Assembly (NCBI RefSeq): GCF_040939455.1
Contig: NC_134117.1
Location: forward strand, 26,963,501 to 27,027,500
Direction of reading: 5' to 3'
Source of the DNA: Microcebus murinus
Taxonomy: Eukaryota; Chordata; Mammalia; Primates; Cheirogaleidae
DNA length: 64,000 nt
Below the pieces are notes generated by a model. It saw nothing but the letters and a program-made list of their open reading frames with translations, was not told where the DNA came from and searched no databases. This document shows, in pieces, positions 34,346 to 47,444 of the stretch. The translations under genes were made by a program, and so were the position numbers. How positions within the stretch are numbered: position 1 is the stretch's first letter; each line of letters starts with the position of its first letter.

Positions 34346-35956
34346 CAACATACCAAAACCTAGATGATGCATCAAGAGCAGTACTAACAGGAAAGTTTAT
34401 AGTGATAAATATCTACATTAAAAAAGAAAGGTCTTAAATAAACAGAATTTTATACCTCAAGGAACATGAAAAAGAAGAGCAAACTAATCCCAAAGTTAGA
34501 AAGAGAGGAAATAATAAAGATTAGAGCAGAAAAAAATAAAATAGAGAATAGAAAACAATAGAAAAGATAAACAAAGCTAACAGTGAGTTTTTGGAAAAGA
34601 TGAACAAAATTGACAAACTTTTGTCTAGACTAACCAAGAAAAGAGAGCAAATAAAATTATGAATGGTGGAGGAGACATTGTAGTTGATCCCACAGAAATA
34701 CAAAGGAACATAAGAGACCACTGTGAACAATTATATGCCAAAAATTAGGTACTCTAGAAGAAATGGATAAATTTCTAGAATGTATAAATTTCCTTGCCAG
34801 AGGAAACAGGCAAGGAAAAGAAAAGTTATGCAAATCAGAAAGGAAGAAGTACAAATTATCCCTCTTGGCAGATGACATGGTGTTATATGTAGAAAACCAT
34901 CAGGACTCCATGAAAAACTTTTAGAACTAAGAAACAAATTCAGTAAAGTTGCAGGATGCCAATTCAACATACAAAAGTCATTTTTGTTTCTATACATTAA
35001 CAACTATCCAAGAGGGTATTAAGAAAACAATCCCATTTATCATAGCATCAAAAACAATGAAATAGTTATAAACTTAACTAAGGAAGTAAAAAACATGTAC
35101 ATTGAGAACTATAAAACATTGTTGAAATAAATTAGACACAAATAAATGGAGAGAAATTCCATGTTCATGGATTGGAAGACTTAAAATTATTAAAATGTCT
35201 ATACAAAGAGATCTATAGATTCAATTGTGTCTCTATCAAAATATCAATAGTATTTTTTAACAAAAATAGAAAAAACTATTCCAAAATCCATATGGAACCA
35301 CAAAGGACCCTAAATAGCCAAAGCAATCTTTAGAACAAAGAACAAAGCTGAAAGTAACACACTTCCTGAGTTCAAATTATATTATTAAAAAGCTACTTTA
35401 ATTAAAACATTGTAATACTGTATAAAGATAGATGAATATACCAATGGTATAGAATTGAGAGCTCAGAAATAAACCCAATTGACCCATGTATAATCAACTG
35501 ATCTTTAACAAGTGTGTCAGGAATGCACAATAGGGAAAGGATAGTCTCTTCAACAAATGGTGTTGGGAAAACTGGATATGTACATGGAAAATGATGAAAT
35601 TGGACCTTTTTCTTAGACCATGTACAAAAATCAACTCAAAGTGGATTAAACATTTAAACATAAGACCTAAAACTATATAACTGTGAGAAGAAAACAGGAG
35701 GAAAGCTTCATAATGTTGGTCTTGGCAATGATTTGGATATGACACCGAAAGCATGGGCAATAAAAGCATAAATAAAGTAGGACTACATCAAACTAAAAGG
35801 CATCTGCACAGCAAAGGAAACAACAGAGTAAAAAGGCAATATATGAAATTGGAGAAAATATTTGCAAACAATATATCTAATAAGAGGTTAGTAATCTAAA
35901 ATATATAAGGAACTCATATAACTCAATGGCAAAAAACCAAATAACCTAATAAAAAA

Positions 35957-36306
35957 TGGGTTAAGGACTTTTTTTTGAGACAGAGTCTCACTCTGTTGCT
36001 CCGGCTAGAGTGCTGTAGCATCAGCCTAACTCATAGCAACATCAAACTTCTGGTTTCAAGCAATCCTTCTGCCTCAGCCTCTGGAGTAGCTCAGGCTACA
36101 GTCATGCACCACCATGCCTGGCTAATTTTTTCTATATATTTTTAGTTGTCCAGCTAATTTGTTTCTATTTTTAGTAGAGATGGGGTCTCACTCTTGCTTA
36201 GGCTGGTCTTGAACTCCTGAGATCAAATGATCCTCCCGCCTCAGCCTCCCAGAGTGCTAGGATTATAGGCGCGAGCTACCTAGCATCCAACCTGGGTTAA
36301 GGACTT
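35957..36306 (-). mobile_element. Alu SINE, minus strand
   Basis: 35971-36292 with perfect 14-bp duplication tgggttaaggactt (35957-35970, 36293-36306). The linker tatatatttttagttgtcca is the lemur form. It inserted into the L1M ORF2 remnant. Confidence 0.94.
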
Positions 36307-37024
36307 GATTAGACATTTATTAAAAGAAGACATACAAATAGTCAACAGGTATATGAAAAGATACTCAACATAATTAATTATCAGGGAAATACAAATCAAA
36401 CCACAATGAGAAATCACCTTATACTTGTTAGGATAACCACTATAAAAAAACGAACAAACTAAAGGTTAAAGAATTTGGGCAAGAATGTGTAAAAATTGGA
36501 ACCTGTGTACTTAGTTGGTGGGAATGTAAAATTGTTGCAGCTGCTATAGAAGACACATGTCCTCAAAAATTTAAAGATAGAAATACTATATTATCCAACA
36601 ATCCTACTTCTGGGTATGTATCCAAAAGAAGTGAGGTCAGGATATTGAAGAGATATTTTCACTCTCAGGTTTGTTGCAGCATTATGCACAATAGCAGATC
36701 TAGCATAATGAACCCTGAAGGTCCATTGATGGATGAATGGATAATGAAGGTAAATAAGTACAATGGAATATTAGCCTTAGAAAAGGAGGAAATCCTAAAA
36801 TATGTAGCAACATGGATAAACCTAGAAGATATTATGTTAAGTGAATAAACCACACACAGAAGGTAAAATATTCCACTTATGTAAAGTATCTAAAATAGCC
36901 AAACTCCTAGAATCAGAGAATTATCTTTTATCTCGATAACTGAAGATAAATATTTTTATTTTTACTCATTTTAGGTAATTACCATATCATGTCCATACCA
37001 TTTGTCTTCTTTTCCCATGGATTA

Positions 37025-37190
37025 TTACATAATGTGAATACATGGACTTTGGAAACAGATTCAAATATTGGCTCTATCACCTAAAATATTTATGTATTTG
37101 GTCCAATTGTTTATATAGCATGGTCTTCAATTTGTTTATCTGTAAAATGGAAATGACAGCTAACACCTGATTATAACTTAGGTTCCATAT
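37025..37190 (+). repeat. MIR SINE fragment
   Basis: catggactttggaaacagat, ttggctctatcacc, cttcaatttgtttatctgta and aaatggaaatgacagc follow MIR order. Confidence 0.65.
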
Positions 37191-37284
37191 AACTCCTATC
37201 TGGGTGCTATCATATTCAAAGAAACAGCAGTTTAGCAGAAAAATGTGACAAAGTAATTAAGATACTTAATCTTTAAACAAAATG

Positions 37285-38700
37285 AACAATTTAATAGCTT
37301 TATTGATGTATAATTTACACACAAACTGCACATATTTAAAGCATAACATTTGATAAGTTTTAACATGTATATGTATGCATGAAATCATCATAACAATCAA
37401 GATAACACATCTATGGTAACCAAAAGTTTCCTCATGCCCTCTTGTAATATCTTACTTTCATTCCTTCCCATTTCCCTACCCGTAGGCAACCACTGACCTG
37501 TTTTCTGTCTTATAAATCAGTTTACATTAAAAATAAATTTACAAGGCCGGGCGCTGTGGCTCACGCCTGTAATCCTAGCTCTTGGGAGGCCGAGGCGGGC
37601 GGATTGCTCAAGGTCAGGAGTTCAAAACCAGCCTGAGCAAGAGCGAGACCCCGTCTCTACTATAAATAGAAAGAAATTAATTGGCCAACTGATATATATA
37701 TAAAAAATTAGCCGGGCATGGTGGCGCATGCCTGTAGTCCCAGCTACTCGGGAGGCTGAGGCAGAAGGATCACTCAAGCCCAGGAGTCTGAGGTTGCTGT
37801 GAGCTAGGCTGACGCCACGGCACTCACTCTAGCCTGGACAACAAAGCGAGACTCTGTCTCAAAAAAAAAAAAAAATAAATAATAAATTTACATAAAGGAG
37901 TCATATAGTATGTGCTATTTTTTGGTGTATTCTTTTATTGAGCATAATTATTTTGAGATCCATCTATGTTGTCGTATATACTATTCCCTTTTATTGCTGA
38001 ATAAGTCTATTATATCAAAATGCTATTAATACAATTTGATTATCTACTTATTTATTGATGAACATCTGGGTTATTTCCAGTTTTTGACTATCACAAATGA
38101 AATTGCTATAAATATTTTTATACAAGTCTTTGTATGGATCTATGCTTTTATTTTTGTTGGGAAATACCTAGGAGTAGAATGGCTAGGTCATATGGCAAAT
38201 GTTTAACTTTTTAAGAAACTTCAAGACTGTTTTTAAAGTGCTTATAATCATTGTACATTCTACTAGCATTTTATGGGACTTCTAATTTTCCACATCCTCA
38301 ACAACACTTGGTATGATCAGTCTTTGTAATTTTAGCCATTCTAATGGTAGTATCTCATTGTGGTTTGAATTTGAATTTGCATTTTCTTAATGAATAGTGG
38401 TGTTGAGTATCATATCATGTGTTATTTGCTATCAGTATATCTTCTTTGAAGAAATATATGTTCAAGTATTTTTTCCATTTAAAAATTTACTTGCTTACTT
38501 TTTGAATTTTGAGAATTCTTCATATATTCTTGATCTAAGACTTTTATCATATATGTGATTTGCAAATATTTTCTCTGAGTCTGGCCTGTCTTTTCATTCA
38601 TGAGCATGGTTTTTCAAGGAGCAGTTCTTAATTTTGATGAGATCTAGTTTATGAAATTTTTTTCTTTTATGGGTAATGCTTTTGCTGTTGTTACATGCTT
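37285..38700 (-). mobile_element. old L1M 3' region, minus strand, split by an Alu
   Basis: Reversed L1M 3' wording: agctttattgatgtataatt (37297), ggcaaccactgacctgtttt (37486), tgaacatctgggttatttcc (about 38060), ctaggagtagaatggctagg (about 38169), and ctcattgtggtttgaatttg (about 38356). No coding capacity. Confidence 0.8.
37532..37892 (+). mobile_element. young Alu SINE (strepsirrhine type)
   Basis: 37544-37880 begins ggccgggcgctgtggctcac. The linker has attaattggccaactgatat and the right arm gtgagctaggctgacgccac. The duplication aataaatttaca lies at 37532-37543 and 37881-37892. Confidence 0.95.
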
Positions 38701-38984
38701 CATGCACAGAAACACTTTTAAAAAAAGTTTTTAGATATCACTTTCTAAATTGCTCTGAACAACAGTCCTGAAAAGCCTTGTTCTACACTCTCCCCAAATC
38801 TCCTCAATACCTACATATGCAGACTTTTGTTTCACTGCCTCTATCCCACTTTTCCTGTCTTTATTATGGACAAATTATCTCAATCTTAGTTGTCCAAGTA
38901 AGCATAGTTTCTTCCGTAGGTAACCAAATGAGAAGCTGCTATAATTATACTGGTTATAGTATCTATATAACCCTCTATAGATGA

Positions 38985-39075
38985 GAACAAACATGGACAA
39001 TATGAACATTAGATGAGATGATACGTGAAAACACTGAGTACTAAGTAAATGCTAGGTATTACTATCATTATTATT
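38985..39075 (+). repeat. MIR 3' fragment
   Basis: cattagatgagatgatacgtg then agtactaagtaaatgctagg and a tattat-rich end match the MIR tail. Confidence 0.55.
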
Positions 39076-39556
39076 ACCATTTATGCTGATTTAGCTAAAC
39101 ACTCACAACTGTGAAGATCAGGTGTTGGTACTATAAAGATATAACTGTAGTGGGCATACAATAAATGTAAGGCACATAAGACGGAAGGAGAGAGGGAAGA
39201 AAAAGGTTTTATTTGTATCATACTCTAAAATATTCTTTAAAATTGAAAAAATCACTTCTTTTCCATAAGTGTAGTAACCTCGAATATGAGATATCACCTA
39301 AACCAATAAGAATGCCCAAAATCTATAGAGGTGATTTGATAACTGAGAGGTTTAGCTAGCTCTCACGACTTGAGCCTAGTATTGCTCTGTAAGCCAAAAC
39401 ATCCTGCTCTGTTACCTTATTGCCTTTTTTGGGTGGCTACTCTCAATTTCCACATGAGATGACCTAAATATTTAAAGGACTACTGAGATCCAAGTTGGCT
39501 CTAGAGATTTCTTAACATGTAGTTGGATAACATTTCTAGCTTCCCAGCTGGCTTCA
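39076..39556. other. unassigned sequence
   Basis: No gene or repeat family was recognised up to the L1 border. Confidence 0.4.
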
Positions 39557-42296
39557 AAAAGTTGGTTCTTTGAAAAAATAAACAAAATTGACACGCCATT
39601 GGCTACGCTAACAAAAAGCAGAAAAGACAAATCTCTAATAAGCTCCATCAGGAATAAAAAAGGAGATATCACAACTGATCCCAAAGAGATACAAGATATA
39701 ATTTATGAATACTACAAAAATCTTTATGCACACAAACTGGAAAATGTGCAGGAAATGGACAAATTTCTAGAAACACACAGCCTTCCTAGGCTCAACCAGG
39801 AAGAAATAGATTCCCTGAACAAACCAATCTCAAGAGCTGAAATAGAAACAGCAATTAAAAATCTCCCTAAAAAGAAAAGTCGCAATCCAGATGGTTTCAC
39901 ACCCGAATTTTACCACACAAAGAAGAACTAGTACCTATCTTGCAGAAACTATTACACAACATCGAGACGAACGGAAAGCTCCCCGACACCTTTTATGAAG
40001 CGAATATTACTCTGATAGCAAAACCAGGAAAGGATGCAACAAAAAAAGAAAACTACAGACCAATATCCCTAATGAATACAGATGCAAAAATTTTCAACAA
40101 AATCTTAGCTAACTGAATCCAGACGCTTATCAAAAAATAATCCATCACGACCATGTGGGCTTCATCCCAGGGATGCAGGGATGGTTCAACATATGTAAAT
40201 CTATAAATGCAATTCACCACATACACAGAAGCAAAAACAAAGACCACATGATTCTTTCAATAGATGCAGAAAAAGCTTTTGACAAAATTCAACACCCTTT
40301 CATGATACGAACACTTAATAAAATAGGCATAGAAGGGACATACCTAAAAATGATACAAGCCATATATGACAGAGCCATAGCCAACATCATACTGAATGGG
40401 GAAAAATTGAAAGCATTCCCACTTAGAACTGGAACCAGACAAGGCTGCCCAGTATCTCCACTTCTGTTCAACATAGTGCTGGAAGTCCTGGCTATAGCAA
40501 TCAGACAGGAAAATGGAATTAAGGGTATCCAAATAGGGGCAGAAGAGATCAAACTTTCACTGTTTGCTGATGATATGATATTATATCTAGAAAACCCCAA
40601 AGATTCAACCAAGAAACTCCTGGAACTGATCAATGAATTTAGTAAAGTCTCAGGATACAAAATCAATACACAGAAATCAGAGTCATTCATATATGCCAAC
40701 AACAATCTAATTGAGAACCAAATCAAAGACTCAATTCCCTTCACAATAGCAACAAAGAAAGCAAAGTACCTAGGAATATACTTAACCAAGGAGGTAAAAG
40801 ACCTCTACAGGGAGAACTATGAAACACTGAGGAAGGAAATAGCAGAGGATGTAAACAGATGGAAATCCATACCATGCTCATGGATTGGCAGACTCAACAT
40901 CATCAAAATATCTATACTACCCAAACTGATCTACAGATTCAATGGAATACCTATTAAAATCCCATCAGCATTCTTCACAGATATAGAAAAAATAATTTTA
41001 CGCTTCGTATGGAACCAAAGAAGACTCCGAATATCAAAAGCAATTCTAGGCAACTAAAACAAAATGGGAGGCATTAATATGCCAGATATCAAACTATACT
41101 ACAAAGCTGTAGTAATTAAATCAATATGGTATTGGCACAAAAATAGGAATATTGACCAGTGGAACAGATGTGAGAATCCTGATATAAAACCATCCTCATA
41201 TAGCCATCTAATCTTTGACAAAGCAGACAAAAACATACGCTGGGGAAAAGAATCCCTTTTCAATAAATGGTGCTGGGAAAACTGGATAGCCACCTGTAGA
41301 AGGCTAAAACAGGACCCACACCTTTCACCTCTCACAAAAATCAACTCACGCTGGATAACAGACTTAAATCTAAGGTATGAAACTATTAGAATTCTAGAGG
41401 AAAAAGTTGGAAATACTCTCCTAGACATCAGCCTAGGCAAAGAGTTTATGAAGAAGTCCCCAAAGGCAATCACAGCAGCAACAAAAATAAATAAATGGGA
41501 CATGATCAAACTACAAAGCTTCTGCACAGCCAAAGAAATAGTCATGAAAGTAAACAGACAACCTACAGAATGGGAGAAAATTTTTGCATCCTATGCATCC
41601 GATAAGGGACTGATAACTAGAATATACTTAGAACTCACGAAAATCAGCAGGAAAAAATCAAATAACCCCATTAAAAAGTGAGCAAAGGACTTGAACAGAA
41701 ACTTTTCTAAAGAAGACAGAAGAATGGCCAACAAACATATGAAAAAATGCTCAACATCTCTAATCATCAGGGAAATGCAAATCAAAACCACAATGAGATA
41801 TCACTTAACTCCAGTGAGAATGGCCTTTATCAAAAAGTCTCCAAACAATAAATGCTGGCGTGGGTGCGGAGAGAGAGGAACACTCCTACACTGCTGGTGG
41901 GACTGCAAACTAGTTCAACCTCTGTGGAAAGCAATATGGAGATACCTTAAAGCGATACAAGTGAATCTACCGTTTGATCCAGCAATCCCATTGCTGGGCA
42001 TCTACCCAAAAGATCCAATGACACTCTACAAAAAAGACACCTGCACTCGAATGTTTATAGCAGCACAATTCATAATTGCAAGGCTGTGGAAACAGCCCAA
42101 GTGCCCATCAATCCAAGAATGGATTAATAAAAGGTGATATATGTATACCATGGAGTACTATTCAGCTCTAAGAAACAATGGTGATATAGCACATCTTATA
42201 TTTTCCTGGTTAGAGCTGGAACCCATACTATTAAGTGAAGTTTCCCAAGAATGGAAAAACAAGCACCATATATACTCACCAGCAAGCTGGTATTAA
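39557..42296 (+). pseudogene. L1 ORF2, C-terminal two thirds, broken
   Basis: Reverse transcriptase and C-terminal part only. A 4-base loss in the FYHIYK region gives HTKKN and a stop at 39929-39931. A lost A near 40133 shifts the frame again. From 40155 to the natural TAA at 42294-42296 the frame is continuous apart from three nonsense codons: TAA 41055-41057, TGA 41679-41681 and TGA 42135-42137. The FADD catalytic motif is intact (40563-40574), as is the CX3CX7HX4C motif. The endonuclease domain is absent through truncation, so no activity is expected. Confidence 0.92.
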
Positions 42297-42506
42297 GTGA
42301 GCAGCACCTAAGTGGACACATAGGTACTACAGTAATAGGGTATTGGGCAGGTGGGAGGGGGGAGGGGGGCGAGTATATACATATATAATGAATGAGATGT
42401 GCACCATCTGGAGACTCAGACTTGTGGGGGGAGGTAGAGAATGGGCATTTATTGAAACCTTAAAATCTGTACCCCCATAATATGCCTAAGTAAAAAAAAA
42501 AAAAAA
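39557..42506 (+). mobile_element. 5'-truncated young L1
   Basis: It enters L1 in the middle of ORF2 (aaaaagttggttctttgaaa) and runs to the 3' UTR and a 15-base A tail. It is nearly identical to the matching part of the minus-strand L1 at 47211-53610 and somewhat less like the one at 10974. The 3' UTR lacks about 17 bases present in the others near 42410. No convincing target duplication was found: the left flank is tcccagctggctt and the right flank ctatctggaaacc. Confidence 0.93.
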
Positions 42507-42574
42507 CTATCTGGAAACCAGAAGTATCAGAACCAATTGAATTCAATGGTCCTGTGTTTTGCTCCGACCTGGTG

Positions 42575-43300
42575 TAGAGAGTACTCTTAGGAAAACAGAG
42601 GTTTCATAGAATAAGTTGGAAGCTATTCCCTCCTTCTCTATTTCCTGGAGGAGTTTGTGAAAGATTGCCATTTTTATTTCATTATAAGTATTTAACAGAA
42701 TTCATCAGTAAAGCCAGCTGTGTCAGGGCTTTTCTTTTGAGTGAAGATTTTTAATTACTAATTTAGTCTTTACTCATTATAGGTCTATTTAAATTTTCTG
42801 TATCTTCTTCAGTCAATTTTGGTAATTTGTGTTTCTAGGAATTTGTTTATTGCATTCAAGTTGTCTAATTGTTTTTGGCATAAAATTGTTTATAATACTC
42901 CCTTATAATTTTTAAAATTTCTATAGGACCAGTGGCGATGTGTCCTCTTTCATTCCTGATTTTGGTGATCTGTCTTCTCTCTCTCTCTTTTTTAGTGCAT
43001 GTTGTTAAAGTTTGACAATGTTTGATCATTTCAGAGAGGAATTTTTTGATTTTACTTATCGCTATTGCTTTTCTATTTTCTATTTAATTGACTTACACTT
43101 TAACCTTTATTTTTTCCCTTCTTTTCTTTGCTTTGGTTCGAATTTACTCTTCATTTTCTAGGTTCCTAAAGTGGAAAGTTAGGTTACTGATTGATTTCAG
43201 ATCTTTTTACTTTTCTATAGAGGTATTTAAAACTATAAATTCCCCTCCAAATATTGCTTAGCTGAAAATGGATAAATTTATTGCTGATTATTTTTACTTC
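42575..43300 (-). mobile_element. old L1M interior (ORF2 region), minus strand
   Basis: Reversed ORF2 wording typical of old L1: tttcctggaggagtttgtga, taaagccagctgtgtcaggg, tggtaatttgtgtttctagg, ccttttttagtgcatg-type text and cctttattttttcccttct. Confidence 0.7.
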
Positions 43301-43744
43301 AGAAGATATAGTAGTAATTTGTAATCTTGGTTAGGCAGAGACTATCCAGATATTTGTTCTGTTTGGACGTTAGGGTTGAATATTTACTGCCCTGCCAAAG
43401 TTACAATCTTTAGGGGCACATACACTGTTGCTGAGAATTCTGTTTTGTCCCAAACATTTTTCCTCTAGAGAAAGTCTTACAAAGCCATTTCCTCCCCTGT
43501 CTGCCTATACTTGATCATTTTATGCCCCACATTTGTGGTTTTTTGACTTCTTGTTTTACTAGGTCAATTGTTTTCCATGATTCCTTGAAGCTGAAGAGAG
43601 GTGAGGAAGGGAGGGAAATAGTATTCCAAATGATGAAAGGCACTGGAAGTTAGAATGCTTGAAATTTGTTCCAGTGTCACTACTCGTCAGGATCAGACAT
43701 GTATTATGGATGAGGAGGATGATGTGATTTCAGAGGTGTCAGGA
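43301..43744. other. unassigned sequence
   Basis: No gene or repeat family was recognised. Confidence 0.4.
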
Positions 43745-44038
43745 AGTCATTTTTCATACTTCCTCCTTCCTACCTACCTTGTCTGGTTAATGCCCACTCA
43801 CTCTTCAAGGCTTGGCTTAGATATTTTTTCTTTTAGAATTCTCTGAGCCTTTATACTTGGTTAGACCTTCTCTCTCATAACTCCTGTCTTAACTCTATCA
43901 TAGCAATTACCATACTTTAGTGTACTGCTTGCTTATTTATCTGTTGTTCATATTCTCTGAAGACAGGGCCCATCAATTTGGTTTGTATTGTATCCAATAC
44001 CTGGCAATATTTGGTGTTGATGTTGACTAAAAAGAATT
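43745..44038 (+). repeat. L2 LINE 3' fragment
   Basis: L2 3' wording in order: gtctggttaatgcccactca, ttcaaggcttggcttagat, ctgaagacagggcccatc and tacctggcaatatttggtgt. Confidence 0.65.
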
Positions 44039-44914
44039 GATTTCTAAAATTTAGCAGTTATAGCTTTTTTCCTTTGTATGGTTTTTATTTGTCAACATAA
44101 ATTTGTTTTTCACATCCTTTCTGAAAAGCAGGTTTTGTTAGGAGAGAGAAAGGGGTATCTTGGGAGGCAGCACCAAAGGTGAATTGGGTGCAGAAAGGGA
44201 AAATGGGCACACTGAAGGCAAACTGCACTAATATAATAGTTTTGGACAGTGCTGTTCCATTTACCTCTGAGCTTAACATGGTTTCCCATAATTCTTATTT
44301 TTTGATAACACTGTAACATTTTTATATTATTTTCAATGATGAAATGAAAAGAATATATGTTTAATTTTGTGATCTCACAAAATTGAGCTGGTGATCTTTT
44401 TTTTGTTGTTACTTAAAATTAATTGAGTGCCAACAGAGCACTAGGCACATATATAACACAGAATTGTACAGTCTCTATGTTGTAGACTATATTATTTACA
44501 TAGATTTCTCAAAGGTAACATTAAAGCATATATTTACAGAACTTTAGACAAAAATAACAATCCTGGAAATCAGCAAGTTTCTGTCTAGCCAGGAGCACCT
44601 TTTCATGAATGAGAGGGTTACGCAGAACTTATTGTGCAAGAGCTGGTGATCTTTTACCTGGGAGAAATATGTTCAAATTTAAAATGATCTGACAAACTGA
44701 GGAAATGGAAATATATAAAAAGAAGGAAATTTAAGTTTGGTGTAATTACCTTAGAAGATAAGTAGATCGGGGATGGCTTCATGTTCTAGGAATAGTATTA
44801 ATGTCTGTAATAAGCCTTTTTTTTGGTAATAAGCTTTTAAGCCTGAGAATAATAGCAAAAAATGAAAAAAATTATAAGAAAACTTTATCTAATTATATTC
44901 TTTAAAGAGAGGTA
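44039..44914. other. unassigned sequence
   Basis: No gene or repeat family was recognised. Confidence 0.4.
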
Positions 44915-44959
44915 TAATTCTATATATATATATATTTTTTACTTCTTAAAATAGATTTT

Positions 44960-44965
44960 TTTATT
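44960..44965 (-). promoter_or_regulatory. polyadenylation signal of the ARL1 retrocopy
   Basis: tttatt on the plus strand (aataaa on the coding strand) lies about 20 bases before the T-run that represents the poly(A) tail. It was copied from the parent mRNA. Confidence 0.75.
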
Positions 44966-45199
44966 TCCTTTAATGTCAATTTTTCTCTTTAATGTGTTAT
45001 GAATTCCATCAAACATAACCATTTAGGGTTGTTTTCACTATGTCATTGATCACTTCTAGTATAGACAAATAAGTTTATAGACATTATTTTGAATGTACTG
45101 TGACTACTTTTATTAGCATAATTTTATTTGAGAGTTAGGTTATCTGTGTTGATGTTGCTATTTTCAGGAATATACAGTGTAGATTATCAGTCAAGCTTC

Positions 45200-45400
45200 T
45201 GACCCAAAAGTCTTACTTTGAGCCCTATACCCATTTAACTAGCAGGTGACCTTGGTCAAGCCAACCTATCAAAACCCTGGGTCCATGTCCATAAAGTGAA
45301 GATACTGTAACCTGTCCTACCTACCTCACCGGGTGCCCGTGTAGATCAACTATAGGACACGAGGTCAATATACATAAAAGTTTTCTGACAACTATAAAGT
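45200..45400 (+). repeat. MIR fragment within the retrocopy 3' UTR (antisense)
   Basis: actagcaggtgaccttggtc, catgtccataaagtgaagat and ctacctacctcaccgggtgc follow MIR order on the plus strand. It was probably already present in the parent ARL1 3' UTR. Confidence 0.55.
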
Positions 45401-45976
45401 ACTATAAAATGACAATTACAGGTAAGTCATTGAAGTTCAACCACCAAAATAATAGTCATGCCTATAACCAAAAGCTTTTAAATGAAATAGTTTAATAAGA
45501 AGTGGTCAGTTAAGCAGATTAAGACTATATTATGCACACTATGTTCCTAGCCTACTCTACTGAGTCTAATCTTTGGAAAGAGTTCATTTCAAGAGAAGAA
45601 AAATCTGAGTTATTTGTTAGTGTTTGTACAAACAAGCTACAACTACTAATTCAAAAATAGCAGGGTTTTTTCCCCAACAAGAGCGCATTCTTTAATAGAA
45701 CTATATTTGAATAGAATTCCATACAAATAGAATATATACCTTAACACAAGAAAGCAAGGAAGGAATATTTTACATTGCACAGAACATTCAGGTGATTCAA
45801 TTGAGTTACCCCTCCAACCAAATGCTTATTTTTCATATTTATTACAAACATTGCAGTCAGTTCAGTATATGACAACAATCATATAGTTTTAACATTTAGT
45901 AGTGTAAAAAACACTTGACTGTTTCCAAAGCGATACGTGACATACCCTTAGTTTCAGAGGAGCTGAAGGGACTGAA

Positions 45977-46691
<715 letters not shown>

Positions 46692-46705
46692 TAATTCTAT
46701 ATTTT

Positions 46706-46959
46706 AACCTAGAATTACCACATTATTATTCATAAGAAATGCTCGAGACAACATTTTCTTTTGGTTTTCTTCACTCCAAAATATTTTAAATAAGAAATTC
46801 TCATAACAATAACATTTCACATTTATGTATCACCTTAAATTCCTTTTGGTTGATGAAATAAAACTTTAGAATAATAGCATTTGTACTTTGTTTTATAATC
46901 TGTATGACATTTTTTCTTTACAACTATGAAAGAAGTTCATGTTGGTTGGAGAAAATGAC
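46706..46959. other. unassigned sequence
   Basis: AT-rich, no recognised feature. Confidence 0.4.
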
Positions 46960-47444
46960 AAGATATACTGTATACATGTAAAAAAACACATAAAGTGTAA
47001 GGTCCCCCACACCATCCACCCATGTTCTCCAATCCTACTTTCCTGGAATAAATACTATTAACAGCTGTGTAAACTTCCAGACCCTTTTCTATTCACATAT
47101 AAATTTATTTATGTGTGTATATATAACATATGTAACAATTATGTAAATATAAAATATTTATTCACCATTAATTGAGTTATTTTAATCTACATCATTGCAC
47201 ATGTATTTTTTTTTTGCTAATTAAAATTTATTTATTTCGGCATATTATGGGGGTACAGATTTTAAGGTTTCAATAAATCCCCATTTCCCCCCGTCCGCCA
47301 CAAGTCTGAGTCTCCATCATGACCATCCCCCTGATGGTGCACATCTCACTCATTATATATGTATATACTCGCCCCCCTCCCCCCTCCCACCTGCCCAATA
47401 CCCTATTACTGTAGTACCTATGTGTCCACTTAGGTGCTGCTCAC

